From contig NZ_FNVO01000018.1 in NCBI RefSeq assembly GCF_900108175.1, positions 95,619-159,618 of the forward strand: a DNA stretch of 64,000 nt, read 5' to 3'. Under the pieces are notes generated by a model. That model was not told where the DNA came from. It saw nothing but the letters and a program-made list of their open reading frames with translations, and searched no databases. This document shows positions 34,380 through 43,070 of the stretch, piece by piece; within the stretch, counting starts at the first letter, position 1; every line of letters begins with the position of its first letter. This stretch comes from Thermomonospora echinospora (GTDB taxonomy: Bacteria; Actinomycetota; Actinomycetes; Streptosporangiales; Streptosporangiaceae). The position numbers and the translations under genes are program-made.

Positions 34380-34510
34380 CCCGCGCATGCGGGGATGTTC
34401 ACCAGTCGTGTCGGCGGCTGGCGAATACCAGGCAATCACCCGATCCCCGGGCCGATGGATCAGTCCTGTCCATCCCCGCCTTGTGCGGGAAGGCCCGGGG
34501 ATCGTTCTTT
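34380..34510 (+). ncRNA. Structured leader with a three-way-junction hairpin upstream of dedA
   Basis: A small hairpin CCCCGC/GCGGGG lies at about 34380–34395. Then GATCCCCGGGCC (34442–34453) pairs perfectly over 12 bp with GGCCCGGGGATC (34492–34503). Inside it are two further hairpins: GATGGA/TCCATC (34454–34459 with 34469–34474) and CCCGC/GCGGG (34475–34479 with 34485–34489). Together they fill the interior with scarcely an unpaired base at the junction. GTTCTTTTCC follows, a weak terminator-like U tract. The upstream and inner CCCGC elements could swap partners. It may be a cis-acting regulator or a terminator of a short transcript; it matches no riboswitch I know. Confidence 0.55.
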
Positions 34511-34571
34511 TCCACCCCCGTACGACCTCGCCGTTCCGGCCCATCGGAGGGAACGCGGCGCACGGCGCGGC

Positions 34572-35255
34572 ATGAAACGCGTCACGATGGGCACCCTGTC
34601 ACGCATGATCTTGGGCGCCGGACAGCAACAGCAGGAACTCACCGGCATCGCCGGCTGGGCGGCCGACGTCATCGAGGCGATGGGCGCGGTGGGCGTGGGC
34701 CTGCTGATCGCCCTGGAGAACCTCTTCCCCCCACTGCCCAGCGAGGTCATCCTGCCGCTGGCCGGATTCACCGCCAGCGAGGGCAGGGTCAACGTCATCG
34801 CCGTGATCGTGGGCGCCACCCTCGGGTCGCTGCTGGGCGCCCTGGCGCTGTACGGGCTGGGCGCCTGGCTCGGGCACGAGCGCGCCTGCCGGCTGGCCGA
34901 CCGGATCCCGCTGGTCGACACCGCCGAACTCGACCGGGCCACGTCCTGGTTCGCCGACCACGGCGGCAAGGCGGTGCTGTTCGGCCGGGTGGTGCCGGTG
35001 GTGCGCAGCCTGGTGTCCGTGCCGGCGGGGATCGAACGGATGCCGCTGCCCCGCTTCTGCCTGTACACCGTGATCGGCAGCGGAGTGTGGAACACCCTGT
35101 TCGTGATCGTCGGCTACGTGCTGGGCGCCAAGTGGCAGCGCGCCGAGCAGTTCGCCAACTGGGCGACCTGGGCGGTGCTCGTCCTGGCGGTGCTGTGGAT
35201 CGTCAAGTTCGTGGTGACCCGGACGCGCCGCCGGCGGGCCGGCTCCCACGCCTGA
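34572..35255 (+). CDS. DedA family membrane protein
   Basis: 227 residues with four to five membrane spans. DedA signatures are ENLFPPLPSEVILPLAGF, the GATLGSLLGALALYGLG helix, a reentrant FGRVVPVVRSLVSVPAGIERMPLPRF segment split around conserved Arg residues, and GSGVWNTLFVIVGYVLG. DedA proteins are proposed undecaprenyl-phosphate or phospholipid flippases/exchangers. The ATG at 34572 is far (20 bases) from the nearest GGAGGG; the in-frame ATG at 34587 is possible. Preceded by a long structured leader with its own peptide, suggesting post-transcriptional control. Confidence 0.92.
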   Translation: MKRVTMGTLSRMILGAGQQQQELTGIAGWAADVIEAMGAVGVGLLIALENLFPPLPSEVILPLAGFTASEGRVNVIAVIVGATLGSLLGALALYGLGAWLGHERACRLADRIPLVDTAELDRATSWFADHGGKAVLFGRVVPVVRSLVSVPAGIERMPLPRFCLYTVIGSGVWNTLFVIVGYVLGAKWQRAEQFANWATWAVLVLAVLWIVKFVVTRTRRRRAGSHA

Positions 35256-35274
35256 CCCGCCCCGCGGCCCCGCC

Positions 35275-35760
35275 CTATTTGACCCGCTTGAGCTGGGCCG
35301 ACAGGTGGGACTGCAGCGGCTGCCCGACCGCCGCCATGTCGTACGCCCAGCCGAGGTCCTCCCCGATCAGGCCGTACAGCCGATGGCCGCCGGTGACCTC
35401 CTTGGCGCTGGTAGTACGGGCGACCACGTCGGTGCGCAGCTCCACCCGGCTGAAGGCGACGTTGCCGACGTAGATCTCCACGATCCCGGTCGGGTGCGCC
35501 AGCGTCACCTCTACCTCATGGTCGGGGCGCGGCCTCCAGTAGCCCGTCTCGACGGCCAGCGGCCCGGCCAGCCCGCCCTCCTCGTCCAGCAACCAGGTAC
35601 GGCTGGAGTAGATCAGGTAGGGCTTGCCGATGTGGGTGAAGGAGATCTCCTGGCCGAACCGGAAGCTGTCGATGGTGGGATAGCCGCCGACTCCGGCGCC
35701 CTCCCACTCGCCCAGCAGGAATTCCAGCGGCTTGAGGTCGGGGTGCAGCTCGGGCTCCAT
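35275..35760 (-). CDS. Nitrobindin (peroxynitrite isomerase), FABP-like haem protein
   Basis: 161 residues folding as a ten-strand barrel. LLGEWEGAGVGGYPTI contains the GxWxGxG motif and the C-terminal AAVGQPLQSHLSAQLKR bears the proximal haem-ligand His. Actinobacterial homologues bind ferric haem and isomerise peroxynitrite to nitrate, in the cytosol. It converges on dedA with 19 bp between stops. Confidence 0.92.
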   Translation of the reverse strand: MEPELHPDLKPLEFLLGEWEGAGVGGYPTIDSFRFGQEISFTHIGKPYLIYSSRTWLLDEEGGLAGPLAVETGYWRPRPDHEVEVTLAHPTGIVEIYVGNVAFSRVELRTDVVARTTSAKEVTGGHRLYGLIGEDLGWAYDMAAVGQPLQSHLSAQLKRVK

Positions 35761-35826
35761 GTTCGATCAGCGTAGTGCCCCAGGTCAGGTGCCCGCAGCG
35801 CCGATCACCCGGTCCGGCGCCGGGAT

Positions 35827-35922
35827 TCAGCGCAACCGGGACAGCGCGATCACCAGCAGCACCGACAACACCGCGACCACCCCGAGGACGGCCACCAGGA
35901 CGATCGCGTTCACCATGCCCAT
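35827..35922 (-). CDS. 31-residue single-TM micro-protein candidate
   Basis: Minus-strand frame starting ATG at 35922 (second ATG at 35916), ending TGA at 35827. It starts MGMVNAIVLVAVLGVV and is almost all hydrophobic through to ALSRLR, a textbook TM segment with a basic cytoplasmic end. No Shine-Dalgarno site is evident. The amino acid pattern is very unlike chance translation of this GC-rich DNA, which usually gives Arg/Ala/Pro, but expression is unproven. Confidence 0.35.
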   Translation of the reverse strand: MGMVNAIVLVAVLGVVAVLSVLLVIALSRLR

Positions 35923-35994
35923 GCGGCGGAGCGTAGCGGCCGTGGCGACGAACATCACGACGCCCCGGCCGGAACGCGCGCTACTGTGCGGACT

Positions 35995-36357
35995 ATGGGG
36001 AGATCACTGGTGATCAAGGCCACGTCGGGCACGGACGGCATGGAGCGCTGCAACCAGGCGTTCACCGTGGCGGCGGCGGGTGTGGCGGCCGGCTCGCGGG
36101 TGTCGCTGTGGCTGACCGGCGAGGCCGCCTGGTACGCGCTGCCCGGCCGGGCCGAGGAGTTCGAACTGCCGCACGCGACCCCGCTGCAGGACCTGCTGGA
36201 GGTGGTACTGGCCGGCGGGACGGTGACGGTGTGCACGCAGTGCGCCGCCCGCCGCGACATCGGCCCCGACGACGTGATCCCCGGAGTGCGGATCGCGGGA
36301 GCCCCCACGTTCGTTGAGGAGATATCGGCGGAGGGCGCTCAGGCCCTCGTCTATTGA
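35995..36357 (+). CDS. DsrE-like family protein
   Basis: 120 residues with the DsrE/F fold: SLVIKATSGTDGMERCNQAF at the start and a later TVTVCTQCAARRDI with a CxxC pair. DsrE-like proteins handle sulphur or persulphide transfer; the CTQC pair is compatible. An in-frame GTG at 35986 is possible. It lies 71 bp upstream of terC, same direction. Confidence 0.8.
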   Translation: MGRSLVIKATSGTDGMERCNQAFTVAAAGVAAGSRVSLWLTGEAAWYALPGRAEEFELPHATPLQDLLEVVLAGGTVTVCTQCAARRDIGPDDVIPGVRIAGAPTFVEEISAEGAQALVY

Positions 36358-36372
36358 TCCCAACGGGCCGGG

Positions 36373-36400
36373 TTGATCCGTCGCAAAGCGGTGATATACG
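36373..36400 (+). promoter_or_regulatory. Possible promoter of the terC gene
   Basis: TTGATC (36373–36378) and TATACG (36395–36400), 16 bp apart, with a purine start near 36406. The ribosome site GGATGGAG follows before the GTG at 36429. Confidence 0.4.
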
Positions 36401-36428
36401 GACCCGTGCGGCGGATGGAGTACTCCCT

Positions 36429-37454
36429 GTGATTGACATTCCCGGCTGGCTGTGGGCTGCGACGATCGTCTTCATCGTCGCGCTCTTCGCGTTCGATCTG
36501 GTGGTGGCGGTACGCCGACCCCACGCGGTGCACCTACGGGAGGCGACCTTCTGGTCGGTCTTCTATATCGCGGTTGCGGTCGGGTTCGGGTTCGTGTTGT
36601 GGGCGGTGTCCGGGCATGAGGCGGGCACCGAGTACTTCGCCGGCTGGGTGGTCGAGAAGAGCCTGTCGGTGGACAACCTGTTCGTCTTTGTGATCATTTT
36701 TGCCCGGTTCAGCGTGCCCCAGGAGTACCAGCAGAAGGTGCTGCTGTTCGGGATCGCGGGGGCGCTGATCCTGCGCACCGTGCTCATCGCGATCGGCTCG
36801 GCGGCCGTCAGCGCCTTCTCCTGGACGTTCCTGTTCTTCGGGCTGGTGCTGCTGTGGACGGCGATCCAGCTCATCCGGCACCGCAACGACGAGCCCGACG
36901 TCGACGACAACTTCCTGGTCCGGAACGCCCGCAAGGTGCTGCCGGTGACCGATGACTTCCACGGCGGCAGGCTGCTCACCCACGAGAACGGCCGCCGGGT
37001 GGTGACCCCGCTGCTGCTGGTGTTCATCGCCATCGGCAGCACCGACGTGCTGTTCGCGCTGGACTCCATCCCGGCGGTGTTCGGCGTCACCAGCGAGCCG
37101 TTCATCGTCTTCACCGCCAACGCCTTCGCCCTGCTGGGCCTGCGGGCGCTGTTCTTCCTGGTCGAAGGGCTGTTGGAGCGGCTGGTCTACCTGTCGATCG
37201 GGCTGTCGGTGATCCTGGCGTTCATCGCCGTCAAGCTGCTGCTGCACTTCGCCCACGAGGACGTCTCGACGTCGGTGCCGGAGATCCCGACCCCGCTGTC
37301 CCTGTCGGTGATCCTGGGCATCCTGGCCGTCACCGCCGTCGCCAGCCTGCTGCGGGTCCGCGCCCACCCCGAGGAGAAGGCCCGCGCCCACGCTGTCACC
37401 ATCCGCAGCCGTACGCACGAGACGGAGCAGACCGAGACCGAGGCCGCTAAGTAG
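36429..37454 (+). CDS. TerC family integral membrane protein
   Basis: 341 residues and about nine TM helices. Conserved TerC patterns are VVEKSLSVDNLFVFVIIF and FIAIGSTDVLFALDSIPAVFGVT, with Asp residues in the membrane suited to metal ion handling. Members are linked to tellurite resistance and to manganese export/loading of exported enzymes. The GTG at 36429 with GGATGGAG upstream gives the family N-terminus; the frame extends to 36354. A cytoplasmic charged tail ends the protein. Confidence 0.93.
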   Translation: MIDIPGWLWAATIVFIVALFAFDLVVAVRRPHAVHLREATFWSVFYIAVAVGFGFVLWAVSGHEAGTEYFAGWVVEKSLSVDNLFVFVIIFARFSVPQEYQQKVLLFGIAGALILRTVLIAIGSAAVSAFSWTFLFFGLVLLWTAIQLIRHRNDEPDVDDNFLVRNARKVLPVTDDFHGGRLLTHENGRRVVTPLLLVFIAIGSTDVLFALDSIPAVFGVTSEPFIVFTANAFALLGLRALFFLVEGLLERLVYLSIGLSVILAFIAVKLLLHFAHEDVSTSVPEIPTPLSLSVILGILAVTAVASLLRVRAHPEEKARAHAVTIRSRTHETEQTETEAAK

Positions 37455-37469
37455 GCGCTCCGCGGACCC

Positions 37470-38948
37470 CTACGCGGGCCGGGCGGCGCTCGCCCGGCCC
37501 GCGACGGGCCTGCCGACGCCCGACAGGTCCCGGGCGACCACGGTGTTGCGGTCGGCGACGGACGAGCCCAGCGACAGTTGCGGCCACAGCCCGGCCAGTT
37601 CCTGGCGGCTGCGCTCGCTCCACTCCCTGGCCAGCGGCGCACGCGTCTTGTAGAAGTTCAGCGCGTATCCGCCGGTGTGCACGCGCAGCAGGGTGAACCC
37701 GCCGGGATACTCCTTGACCGCCGCGACCTCCTGCTGGAGGACACCGGTGGCGCCGGGCAGGGCGAACCGCTTGTTGCGATGGGTGTGCCCGGCATGGTGC
37801 AGGAACACCCCGGGCGCGCGGCTGTACTCGGCGAGGACCGCCCCCGCCTGCCGCACCTGCAGCGAGGTCCCGCCGGTGATGGCCTGCGGGGCGTCCGGGG
37901 TGATCAGCGGATGGTGGCCGAACACGATCGTGGGCTGGTCGCGGTGCGCCCGCAGGTCGGCGCGCAGCCAGGACAACTGCTCGTCCGACAGCCCGCCCGC
38001 GTCGCCGCCGTCGCCGGGCTTGTCGTAGGTGTCGAGGCCGACGACGCGCAGGCCGTGCAGGTCCCGGGCGAAGTAGGACGGCTCCGTGCCGTCGAGGAAC
38101 CCATCGCGGAAGCAGTCGCGTCCCTGCCACTGGCCCGGCCCGCATCCGGCGTACTCCGCGCCCTCATGACCCCGGTCGTGGTTGCCGCGCGCCACGAAGT
38201 AGTCCGTTCCCAGCGTCCCGAACCGGTCGAGCAGCCGCCGGGCCACGCCGACGTCCTGTGGCTCCGCCTCGCTGGTGATGTCCCCGGCCGCCAGCAGATA
38301 GGCCGCTCCGCGCCGCCCGGCGTCGGCGACCAGCGCGGCCGTCATGATCTCCGGGTACGGCGGATGACCCGGGACCTGGGAGATCCCCTTGATCCACGGC
38401 AGCTGTCCCACCAGCCCGGCCACCGTCTCACCCAAATGCAGGTCATTGCACAGCGCCACCGAGAACAGGAACCGGCCGGGCGGCGGCTGCGGCGTGGTGA
38501 ACGAGAACACCCGGGGCCGGTCCGCCGGGCGTCCCGCCGCGTGCCCACCGGCCAGGAACGTCGCGCTCGCCGCCCGGCCCCGCGACCGCGCCTGGTAGTA
38601 GTACGTGCGGCCCGGCTCCAGCCCGGTGACCTCCACGTAGTGGTACGGGGTGTTGCGCTCCCCGGCGACGCGGCGGTTCAGCCGCCCTGGACGGGTGCCG
38701 TAGACGATCTCCCCGTCGGCTGGGGCGGGTTTCATCCGCCCCAGCCCGTCGTCGGTGCCGGGCTCGCCGGTGTACCAGGTGAACACCGCACTGGTCTCGG
38801 TCAGCGTGACCAGTTCGAGGTTGACCGGCGACGCCGTGACGGCGCTTCCGTACGCCTGCGCCGGGTCGAGCCCCGGCACCAGCGACGCCCCGGCCAGGAT
38901 CGCGCTCAGCCGGACGATGTCACGGCGACTGGGCCTGCAGCAGATCAC
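37470..38948 (-). CDS. Exported (Tat) metallophosphoesterase with N-terminal Fn3-like domain
   Basis: 492 residues. A twin-arginine signal PSRRDIVRLSAIL then DPAQA cleavage near residue 32. Residues about 38–150 are a fibronectin-like purple-acid-phosphatase N domain (SAVFTWYTGEPG, VTGLEPGRTYYYQARS). The catalytic calcineurin-like domain shows all metal motifs: NDLHLG, AAGDITSEA, GNHD, FGHHP and AGHTHRN. Expected to hydrolyse phosphoesters outside the cell. Adjacent murT–gatD genes are in the same direction but 63 bp upstream; linkage is uncertain. Confidence 0.9.
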   Translation of the reverse strand: MICCRPSRRDIVRLSAILAGASLVPGLDPAQAYGSAVTASPVNLELVTLTETSAVFTWYTGEPGTDDGLGRMKPAPADGEIVYGTRPGRLNRRVAGERNTPYHYVEVTGLEPGRTYYYQARSRGRAASATFLAGGHAAGRPADRPRVFSFTTPQPPPGRFLFSVALCNDLHLGETVAGLVGQLPWIKGISQVPGHPPYPEIMTAALVADAGRRGAAYLLAAGDITSEAEPQDVGVARRLLDRFGTLGTDYFVARGNHDRGHEGAEYAGCGPGQWQGRDCFRDGFLDGTEPSYFARDLHGLRVVGLDTYDKPGDGGDAGGLSDEQLSWLRADLRAHRDQPTIVFGHHPLITPDAPQAITGGTSLQVRQAGAVLAEYSRAPGVFLHHAGHTHRNKRFALPGATGVLQQEVAAVKEYPGGFTLLRVHTGGYALNFYKTRAPLAREWSERSRQELAGLWPQLSLGSSVADRNTVVARDLSGVGRPVAGRASAARPA

Positions 38949-39010
38949 GCCCGCCAGCGTGACAGCCGCCGCCGACCGCGCCCAGGCCCAAACCCGCGGC
39001 GGTGGAACCC

Positions 39011-39724
39011 TCAGCCGAGGACGACGCGGAGGCGTTCCTCGCGGAGGCGCTCGGACCAGGACTCGGCGATGGGCGGCAGGTCGTGCTTGACCGCCCAGCG
39101 CAGCAGCAGGTCGGCCAGGCCCGGGTTGCGGACCAGGGCCGGGCCGTGCATGTAGGTGCCGATGACGTGGCCCTGGTAGGCGCCTTCGTGGCCGTCGCCG
39201 TTGCCGATCCCGTGCACCACCCTGGCCAGCGGCTTGACCCCCGGGCCCAGGTGGGTGACGCCCTGGTGGTTCTCGAAGCCGGTGATGCGGGGCACGTTCA
39301 GGGCCTGGTCGACGTCGCCGACGATCTCGCCGACCGCCCGCTGCTGCCCCCGGCTGCTGCGGATGTCCAGCAGCCCCAGGCCCTGGACCGGCTGGCCCTC
39401 CTCGCCGCCGAACTCGGTGCCCAGCAACTGGTAGCCGGCGCAGACGGCGAAGATCACCGCACCGAAGTCGCGGGCCCGGTGCAGCCCGCCGTCGCCGTGC
39501 AGCCGGCGGGCGGCCAGGATCTGCGGCCGGTCCTCGCCGCCGCCGAGCAGGTAGATGTCGCCGTCCACCGGCACCGTCTCGTCGGAGCGGACGTGCACGG
39601 TGCGGGTGCGGATGCCGCGCAGCGCCGCCCGGCGCTCCAGGACGATGCAGTTGCCCTGGTCGCCATAGGTGCTGAGCAGGTCGGGATAGACCCAGACGAT
39701 CTTGATGCTGTCGTTAGACGACAC
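39011..39724 (-). CDS. gatD: Lipid II isoglutaminyl synthase, glutamine amidotransferase subunit GatD
   Basis: 237 residues, class I glutamine amidotransferase-like (CobB/CobQ type). FAVCAGYQLLGTEF contains the nucleophile Cys, and HEGAYQGHVIGTYMHGP the catalytic His. It supplies ammonia to MurT to amidate the D-Glu of lipid II to D-isoglutamine. IVWVYPDLLSTYGDQGNCIVLERRA is the GatD-type start. It overlaps murT by 11 bp, so the complex is made together. Confidence 0.95.
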   Translation of the reverse strand: MSSNDSIKIVWVYPDLLSTYGDQGNCIVLERRAALRGIRTRTVHVRSDETVPVDGDIYLLGGGEDRPQILAARRLHGDGGLHRARDFGAVIFAVCAGYQLLGTEFGGEEGQPVQGLGLLDIRSSRGQQRAVGEIVGDVDQALNVPRITGFENHQGVTHLGPGVKPLARVVHGIGNGDGHEGAYQGHVIGTYMHGPALVRNPGLADLLLRWAVKHDLPPIAESWSERLREERLRVVLG

Positions 39725-40952
39725 GGCCGTACCTCGTTCGGATGTCCTGGAAGGCGGTGTAGTTGGCGATCACGTCCAGATGTCCCGGCGGCACCGCCAT
39801 GACCGCCTGCTCGATGTCCTCCACCAGGGTGAACTCGACCTCGGCGGCCTCCAGCCGGGCCGCCAGGTCCAGCCGGCGCTCCCCGGTCGCCCACACCGGG
39901 CGGCCGCGCAGGATGCGGTAGTCCACGTCCCACAGCCAGGAGGTGTCGCGGCCGTCCGGGCCCTGGGCGTTGATCGCCAGCGCCACCGGGCCGGGCGCCG
40001 GCTGCAGCACGTCGAACGCCTCCAGCCAGCCGGCCGGGTTCTTCGACAGCAGCAGCCGGATCCGCCGGCCCTCGTGCTCGACCGTGGTGTACCGGCCGGC
40101 CACCGACTTGACCTGGCCCAGCAGCGGCAGCGCCACGTCGGGCTCGACACCGAACCGCGCCACCACGGCCAGTGCGATGACCGCGTTGGAGCGGTTGGCC
40201 CGGCCGGGCAGTTGCAGCGACGACAGCTCGTAGGTCCGGCCGCCCGGCGCGGTCACCCGCCCGCCGTGCAGGATCCAGTCGGGCTTGGGACGGGCGAACG
40301 AGCACTCCCGGCAGGCCCAGTTGGTGCCCTCGCGGTCCAGCGGGCCGCCGCACTCGGGGCAGGACCAGGAGTCCTCCCGCCAGTGCTGCCCGGCCGCCAC
40401 CCAGGTCACGCTCTTGGCGGTGGCCGCCCCCCAGGTCACCAGGGGGTCATCGCAGTTGGCGATGACATGGCTGTCGGGCGCGGCCTCCAGCGCCTTGCGC
40501 CACTTGCCGGCCAGCAGCCAGATCTCGGCGGCCCGGTCCATCTGGTCGCGGCTCAGGTTCATCAGGGCGACCACGTTGGCCCCGGTCTCCCGGAGCACCA
40601 TCGGCACGTACTTCTCGTCGCACTCCAGCACCCCGTACTTGGCGTCGGGGGCGGCGGCCAGCGCCGAGACGTGCCCGGTCGGCATGTTGGCGCCGAAGGC
40701 GTTGGTGGCGACCTGGCCGAGCGGCGTCATCGCCGCGGTGATCAGCCGGGTGGTGGTCGTCTTGCCGTTGGTGGCGCTGACGAGCACCAGATTGCGGTCC
40801 CGGGCCAGTCTGGTCAGCAGCTCCGGGTCGAGCTTGAGCCCGATCCGGCCTCCGATCACCGAGCCGTCGCCACGGCCGGCCAGCCGCGACATCTTCGCGG
40901 CGGTACGGCCGAGGGCCACGGCCATCTGCGCGCGCAGCGGAAGATCGCTCAT
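39714..40952 (-). CDS. murT: Lipid II isoglutaminyl synthase, Mur-ligase subunit MurT
   Basis: 412 residues. Mur-ligase fold with the ATP loop SATNGKTTTTRL near residue 60, ECDEKYVP, VALMNLSRDQMDRAAEI and DUF1727 C-terminal region (LSKNPAGWLEAFDVL). The MurT-specific zinc ribbon is present: CPECGGPLDREGTNWACREC. It activates lipid II D-glutamate and joins ammonia from GatD, in the cytosol at the membrane. The ATG at 40952 has AGGAG six bases upstream; the frame runs to 40985. Confidence 0.95.
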   Translation of the reverse strand: MSDLPLRAQMAVALGRTAAKMSRLAGRGDGSVIGGRIGLKLDPELLTRLARDRNLVLVSATNGKTTTTRLITAAMTPLGQVATNAFGANMPTGHVSALAAAPDAKYGVLECDEKYVPMVLRETGANVVALMNLSRDQMDRAAEIWLLAGKWRKALEAAPDSHVIANCDDPLVTWGAATAKSVTWVAAGQHWREDSWSCPECGGPLDREGTNWACRECSFARPKPDWILHGGRVTAPGGRTYELSSLQLPGRANRSNAVIALAVVARFGVEPDVALPLLGQVKSVAGRYTTVEHEGRRIRLLLSKNPAGWLEAFDVLQPAPGPVALAINAQGPDGRDTSWLWDVDYRILRGRPVWATGERRLDLAARLEAAEVEFTLVEDIEQAVMAVPPGHLDVIANYTAFQDIRTRYGRVV

Positions 40953-41290
40953 CGACTCCTGCTCTTCCGGGTTGGCCTGGAACATGGGACGCGACCAGCG
41001 GACGGGGGCGTCAGAGCGAGCCTAGTCGCTCGACACCGGACTTGGCGTTTCATTCCCGGCAGGACACCCGGGCATGATGATTCCGGAACGGTGCCCGCGG
41101 GCCGGCACGTCGCCCTGGATGCGATCAGCGTCACATAACCGGCGGGCCACCCCGCTTCTGCCATCCTGGACGTGACGAACGACCGGGGCGGACGGCTTCG
41201 TATCCGTCCGTACCCGCCGATCCCGCCCACGGAAGCGGCATTTCCCAGTACGTTGGCGGAAAACTGCGACAAGGCGAGGTCCGAGTAGCG
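40953..41290. other. 338-bp divergent intergenic region
   Basis: Between murT and the zinc-ribbon gene. I see no gene. It contains the short dyad CCGGGCATGATGATTCCGG around 41068 and GCGAGGT before the gene at 41291, but no promoter with both elements clear. Confidence 0.4.
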
Positions 41291-42976
41291 ATGCAGTGCC
41301 CACGGTGCGGCGAGAACACGCCCGGGACGCTGAGCGGATGCGCGCGCTGCGGCGCGCCAGTCGACCAGCGGCCGGACCAGCAGGTCCCACAGGGGCCGCA
41401 GGCGGGCGGAGCCGGGCAGGCGCTCGACGCCACGATGCTGGACCCGCTCCACGCCCCCCTTCCCGCCCCGCCGGCCATCGCCCCGGCGCCGCCCGCGCCG
41501 TGGGCGACCGAGATGACGCGGGTCGAGCCGCTGGGCGGAGCGAACTTCATGGGGCTGCCGGCCGGGCCGGGCGGCCCCGGCACGCCGCCCTCCCCCTCGG
41601 CCCCGCCTGCCGCGGACCCCGAGGCCACCCAGGCGTGGACGCTGCCGCCGGAGGACGACGAGCCCGGCCCCCCGGCCCCGTCCGCCCCGGCCATCCCGGC
41701 TACCCCGGCTACCCCGGCCGGGCCGCAAGGCGCGGGGATGCCCGAGCCGCCGCCCGTCCCGTCGTGGGCCGGCGGCACGCCGGAGCCGCCCGGCGGGCCG
41801 ATCGTCCCGGACTCCTGGTTCGCCGAGCCGCGCCCGCCCTCGGCGGAGCCGTCCGTCGACCAGACCCGGGTCGCCATGCCCGAGGCGCCCGGTACGGGGG
41901 TGGAGGTGTGGACGCCCGGCGGCGCGGCGGCGGACCCGGCCTGGGGGCAGCCCATGCCCCCGCAGGCCCTGCCTGACGGCGTGGCCGGTGGCGGTTTCAA
42001 CGGCCAGGCCGCGGACGCGGGCTGGCAGATGCAGCCGGGTCTGCCCGGTCCCCAGAACGGCGGCCATCCCGGCACCGAGGGCTACCCGCAGCCGAACGCC
42101 GGGTACCCGGGGCCTGACGGCGCGTACCCGGCACCCGGCGTCGCCTACCCCGGTCCGGACGGCGCCTATCCGGCACCCGGTGGCGGATATCCGGGCCCCG
42201 ATGGCGCGTACCCCGCGCCCGGCGGCGCCTATCCCGATCCGAACGGCGCGTACCCCGATCCGAACGGTGCCTATCCCGATCCGAACGGCGCGTACCCCGG
42301 CCCGGACGGCGCCTACCCCGGCCCCGATGGCGGATACGGGCGTCAGCGGACGGGAGGGCGGTCGAACAAGCCGCTGGCCATCGTGGTCGGCGTGCTGGTC
42401 ACGGTGGCGGTGGTCGCCGTCGGCATCGTGATGTGGCCCAACGGCGGCGACGGGTCCGCGGCCACCGCCTCCAGCTCGGCCACTCCGAGCAACGCCGCGC
42501 AGAAGAAGCCGGTGAAGAAGCCGCCCTCCGGTCCCGCACGCCAGCAGGCCCAGGTGGTCAACGAGCTGCTGGACGCCAGCGCGGCCACCCGCAACCAACT
42601 CGGCCGGGCGCTCAACGCCGCCGCCAGGTGCAAGGACCTGCCCACCGCGATCGCGGGGTTCCAGCGGGTGGCCAAGCGGCGCACCAACCAGATCAACCGG
42701 ACCAACGCCCTCAAGGTCGACGCGCTGCGCAACGGCGAGCGGCTGCGGGCCTCGCTGCTGCGGTCGTTCCAGCTGTCGCTGCAGACCGACCAGGCGTTCC
42801 TGGCCTGGGCGCAGAGTGCCCAGGGCTGCAAGGGCAGGCCCCGGCAGGACGCCAACTACGCCCGCGGCAACAGCCTGTCGACCCAGGCGACGCTGGCCAA
42901 GAGGCAGTTCACCGTGCTGTGGAACCCGGTCGCCCGCGACGTGGGCCTGCCCGCCCGCACCGACAGCCAGTTCTGA
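41291..42976 (+). CDS. Zinc-ribbon / Pro-Gly-Tyr repeat / single-TM protein (paralogue 1)
   Basis: 561 residues. An N-terminal zinc ribbon [20 protein letters not shown] has CxxC twice. Then about 330 residues of disordered Pro/Ala/Gly sequence, ending in 12 heptads of the form Y-P-x-P-x-G-A. One TM helix follows ([20 protein letters not shown], about 360–380). The C-terminal extracellular domain of about 150 residues begins [21 protein letters not shown] and has a pair of Cys (ARCKDL, QGCKGR), probably a disulphide. The zinc ribbon would be cytoplasmic. The gene at 43071 is a paralogue with the same order of parts. Function unknown. Confidence 0.85.
   Translation: MQCPRCGENTPGTLSGCARCGAPVDQRPDQQVPQGPQAGGAGQALDATMLDPLHAPLPAPPAIAPAPPAPWATEMTRVEPLGGANFMGLPAGPGGPGTPPSPSAPPAADPEATQAWTLPPEDDEPGPPAPSAPAIPATPATPAGPQGAGMPEPPPVPSWAGGTPEPPGGPIVPDSWFAEPRPPSAEPSVDQTRVAMPEAPGTGVEVWTPGGAAADPAWGQPMPPQALPDGVAGGGFNGQAADAGWQMQPGLPGPQNGGHPGTEGYPQPNAGYPGPDGAYPAPGVAYPGPDGAYPAPGGGYPGPDGAYPAPGGAYPDPNGAYPDPNGAYPDPNGAYPGPDGAYPGPDGGYGRQRTGGRSNKPLAIVVGVLVTVAVVAVGIVMWPNGGDGSAATASSSATPSNAAQKKPVKKPPSGPARQQAQVVNELLDASAATRNQLGRALNAAARCKDLPTAIAGFQRVAKRRTNQINRTNALKVDALRNGERLRASLLRSFQLSLQTDQAFLAWAQSAQGCKGRPRQDANYARGNSLSTQATLAKRQFTVLWNPVARDVGLPARTDSQF
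42083..42334 (+). repeat. Twelve 21-bp coding repeats (Y-P-x-P-x-G-x heptads)
   Basis: Twelve in-frame heptad codons run without interruption; variants are [14 protein letters not shown] and YPDPNGA, the last three times in a row. Neighbouring units are near identical at DNA level, so the array probably expands and contracts by slippage. Confidence 0.95.
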
Positions 42977-43070
42977 ACGCGTATTGCGACACAGTCACGA
43001 CCCGGCGAACCTGCCAGGCTGAGCACTATCGTCCAAGGGGAATGCTCTCTCTGCGCAGGGGTGGTGGCTC

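Noticed and set aside
34380..34500. CRISPR-like array from CCCCGC/GCGGGG hairpins
   Set aside because: Only palindromic elements at irregular spacing, no direct repeats with spacers and no cas genes nearby.
42083..42334. CRISPR or intergenic repeat explanation for the 21-bp array
   Set aside because: The repeats are in frame, encode heptads and lie inside a clear CDS.
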